A stretch of 31,031 nt of DNA. Origin: DAOTYX01 sp034434635. Its GTDB lineage: Bacteria; Chloroflexota; Anaerolineae; B4-G1; DUEL01. Shown one piece after another: positions 29,073 through 31,031 of the stretch; the first letter of the stretch is position 1; every line of letters starts with the position of its first letter. The notes beneath the pieces were generated by a model that saw only the letters and a program-made list of their open reading frames with translations, made no database searches and was not told the origin of the DNA. The position numbers and the translations under genes were made by a program. The stretch spans positions 1-31,031 of the forward strand of contig DAOTYX010000163.1 in the NCBI GenBank assembly GCA_034434635.1. The letters run 5' to 3'.

Positions 29073-30512
29073 TCACCCCTCCGCCGTCCGCAAGATCGCC
29101 GCGATGCGCTCGGCGGCACCGTCCGGCAGCGGCGGCGGCTGGTGGGTCGTCAGGATGTGGTGTAGCCGCTCGCGGATGCGGTCAAGGACCGTCGGCGCGC
29201 CAGCCGCCTGCCAGTTCACCCACGGGTCGCGGTCGAACAGCGTGGGGGTCCAGATTTCGCTGCGGCAGCGCTTCGCCGTCTCGCGGGTGGAGAGGAACTC
29301 CCCGCCCGGCCCCACGCGGTCAATCAACTCCAACATCAGCGTCTCGTCGCTGACCTCGATGCCGCGCATGATCCGCCGGGTCATGGCGATGATCTCGTCG
29401 GTCAGCACCAGCAGTTCCAGCGAGCCGATGTCGGCGCAGTCGAGGAAGCCGATGTCGTGCACCAGCGTCGCCCCGCTCAACCCCGAGAGCAGCACCTGCA
29501 CCGTGCTCTCCACCGCCGCCTGCAGGTCGAGCGTCTTGGCCTCGGAGGCCCCCGCAGTGCCCATGAAGGGCAGTCCCAGGTAGCGGGAGATGTCGGACAT
29601 CGCGGCGCTGTACAGGCTCATCTCCGGCCCGCCGTAGGCCGGGCGACCGGTGCGCAGGTCCACCGGCTCCGGCACGCCGCCGATACAGACCGGCGCGCCG
29701 CGTCGCTTGCACTGGATGGCGGCCAGGCCACTCAACGCCCCGGCCAGGTAGATGACCAGCAACCCGGCTCCGGTGATGGGAGCGGTGCTGCCCGCCGTGC
29801 CGCCGCCGATGAAGACCACCGGCACGTGGTGCTCCGCTGCCCAGAGGACATTGGCCAGGTCGTGGTCCGTGTGTACCAGGGGGGACTGGAAGGTGGAGAA
29901 GAGGCCGAAGAAGGGGCGGCGCCGCAGGGCCTCCTCGCTGCCGGCCACCGCCACGGCCATCTCGTAGATGGCGGCGAGGTTGTCGGGGGCGAAGGCCCAC
30001 GCCAGGATGGGCTTGCCGGTGTTGGCGATCAGTTCGGCGAACTCGTAGACCGGGGCCAGATGGGGTGGCACGTCGCCGATCAGCCCCAGTCCCATCACGT
30101 AGCCGATGTTCTCCAGCGCATCGCACACCCGCGCCGTCATCGCCGGGTCGCCCCGCCGGGTCTGCCGCCGCTCGCCTGTCTGGGGGTCAACGAAGTGGGG
30201 GTTGGTCAGCCCAGGACCAAACGTCACCCGGTCGGGGGCCACCTGGCAGACGTGACCGCCGGCGCGTCCCCACAGGGTGAAAGTGCGGGGCGTGGCAACG
30301 ACGGCGTCCTGAATGATGTGCGGCGGGATGCGCACGCGCACGCCCTCCACCCACGCGCCCGCCTCCGCCAGCAGGGCACGCGCCTCGGCGTTGTGCACGT
30401 CCACGCCGGTGCGTTGCAGGCACTCCAGCGTGGCCCGATAGACCACCTCGATCTGCCGATCCGTCAACACGCGGAATTGTGGGGTCTGATGAGCGGAGTA
30501 GTTCGTGTCCAT
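29073..30512 (-). CDS. Second trimethylamine methyltransferase (MttB) family protein, non-pyrrolysine
   Basis: 479 residues, the same length as the homologue at 6336-7775 and clearly related along the whole chain. Shared landmarks are the N-terminal TPQFRVLTDRQIE, FGPGLTNPHFVDPQTGERR, GGGTAGSTAPITGAG and the C-terminal LVHDIGFLDCADIGSLELLV. The frame is uninterrupted, so no pyrrolysine is encoded. The expected reaction is methyl transfer from a methylated amine to a corrinoid protein. It starts at an ATG after GAGGGAG, 15 bp downstream of an MmgE/PrpD gene on the same strand. Its promoter must lie beyond the right edge. It converges on the long operon. Confidence 0.9.
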   Translation of the reverse strand: MDTNYSAHQTPQFRVLTDRQIEVVYRATLECLQRTGVDVHNAEARALLAEAGAWVEGVRVRIPPHIIQDAVVATPRTFTLWGRAGGHVCQVAPDRVTFGPGLTNPHFVDPQTGERRQTRRGDPAMTARVCDALENIGYVMGLGLIGDVPPHLAPVYEFAELIANTGKPILAWAFAPDNLAAIYEMAVAVAGSEEALRRRPFFGLFSTFQSPLVHTDHDLANVLWAAEHHVPVVFIGGGTAGSTAPITGAGLLVIYLAGALSGLAAIQCKRRGAPVCIGGVPEPVDLRTGRPAYGGPEMSLYSAAMSDISRYLGLPFMGTAGASEAKTLDLQAAVESTVQVLLSGLSGATLVHDIGFLDCADIGSLELLVLTDEIIAMTRRIMRGIEVSDETLMLELIDRVGPGGEFLSTRETAKRCRSEIWTPTLFDRDPWVNWQAAGAPTVLDRIRERLHHILTTHQPPPLPDGAAERIAAILRTAEG

Positions 30513-30527
30513 TCTCCCTCTTCCTAC

Positions 30528-31031
30528 TTATGACACTACCATCTGGGTCAGTTCGCGCACGTCGGACAGGCGCTCGAAGCGGGAGACCAGGCCCAGCAGC
30601 GCCTCGACCCGCTCCCTGTCCAGCACGTGGCCGACGAGCCAGCGGAACTTGGCCTTCAGACGGGGTTCGTCCCAACCTGGCGGGGGGTAGCGGATACCGC
30701 TTTCGGTCTCCCCCGAGCAGAAGGTGCGCCCGTCCCTGAGCGTGATGGTGACCACAGTGGCCAGTTTGCCCTGCGGGTCCCCGGCGACCAGCCGCCGCGC
30801 CAGGTCGTTCAGCCTCTCCGACTCCAGCAGTTCGACGCGCGCGGCCAGCGCCCGCACCTGCTCGTCCCTCAGGCGAGGCTCCAGTATCTGCACCGGACCG
30901 ACCTCGCCATCCACCAGGAAGGCCGCCAGCGGCCAGGCCATACTGAACTGCGCCTCCTCGGTGGACGTGGGCAGGGCTGTTCCCAGGCGCACCGCCTCGT
31001 GGAAGCACTCGAGACGGATGTGGGCGATCTC
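30528..31031 (-). CDS. MmgE/PrpD family protein, C-terminal part
   Basis: The frame enters from the right edge and gives the last 167 residues. The segment TSTEEAQFSMAWPLAAFLVDGEVG, followed by a helical part and VVTITLRDGRTFCSGETESGIRYPP, matches the C-terminal domain of the MmgE/PrpD family (2-methylcitrate dehydratase, aconitate isomerase and related lyases or isomerases). The active-site region lies outside the window, so the reaction cannot be inferred. It is transcribed with the second MttB homologue, 15 bp away. Confidence 0.85.
   Translation of the reverse strand, partial: EIAHIRLECFHEAVRLGTALPTSTEEAQFSMAWPLAAFLVDGEVGPVQILEPRLRDEQVRALAARVELLESERLNDLARRLVAGDPQGKLATVVTITLRDGRTFCSGETESGIRYPPPGWDEPRLKAKFRWLVGHVLDRERVEALLGLVSRFERLSDVRELTQMVVS

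Overview
The window is very GC-rich bacterial DNA with strong purine/pyrimidine codon bias, almost fully coding, on both strands. It has no RNA genes, no CRISPR and no insertion sequences. No gene-free stretch exceeds 300 bp; the longest gaps are 6143-6335 and 2645-2796, both regulatory. A Chloroflexota (Anaerolineae-like) origin is my best guess. It rests on a LexA with a GAAC-N4-GTTC box, an ADP-forming acyl-CoA synthetase with indolepyruvate:ferredoxin oxidoreductase, MttB-family methyltransferases, and short low-complexity tracts at gene ends of the kind I associate with that phylum. This is inference; no marker gene here settles it.

Layout. (1) 1-2729, minus strand: an operon of ornithine cyclodeaminase-like protein, EamA/DMT permease and a partial FAD-dependent amine oxidase-type protein, read from a good promoter at 2702-2729. 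(2) 2738-4874, plus strand: a small Cys-motif protein and a lipoprotein clan GH-A glycosidase, read from a divergent promoter at 2738-2766. (3) 4855-6220, minus strand: plsY-lexA, with a near-consensus promoter holding a LexA box between -35 and -10. (4) 6336-10205, minus strand: a xanthine-dehydrogenase-type molybdenum subunit followed by a non-pyrrolysine MttB homologue. (5) 10136-28981, plus strand: a 15-gene run with overlapping or very short junctions. It holds an IclR regulator, aspartate carbamoyltransferase, two sets of molybdenum hydroxylase subunits (Mo subunit + FAD/FeS fusion; FAD + FeS + Mo subunit), YqeC, XdhC, YqeB, a dihydropyrimidinase/hydantoinase, IorA, IorB, an ADP-forming acyl-CoA synthetase and a HisC-like aminotransferase. 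(6) 29073-31031, minus strand: a second 479-residue MttB homologue and the C-terminal end of an MmgE/PrpD protein.

How the parts fit. YqeB and YqeC are the established markers of selenium-dependent molybdenum hydroxylases, so regions 4 and 5 look like a catabolic system for an N-heterocycle (purine-like or related). Hydroxylation by up to three different Mo subunits would be followed by ring opening (hydantoinase), carbamoyl-group handling (carbamoyltransferase), and an energy-conserving end of 2-oxoacid oxidation to acyl-CoA and ATP (IorAB plus ADP-forming synthetase), with the aminotransferase feeding 2-oxoacids. An IclR-type operator (TGGAAT-TAT-ATTCCA) lies in the 110-bp divergent region, where it overlaps both promoters, so one regulator probably controls both arms. 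The actual substrate cannot be read from the sequence.
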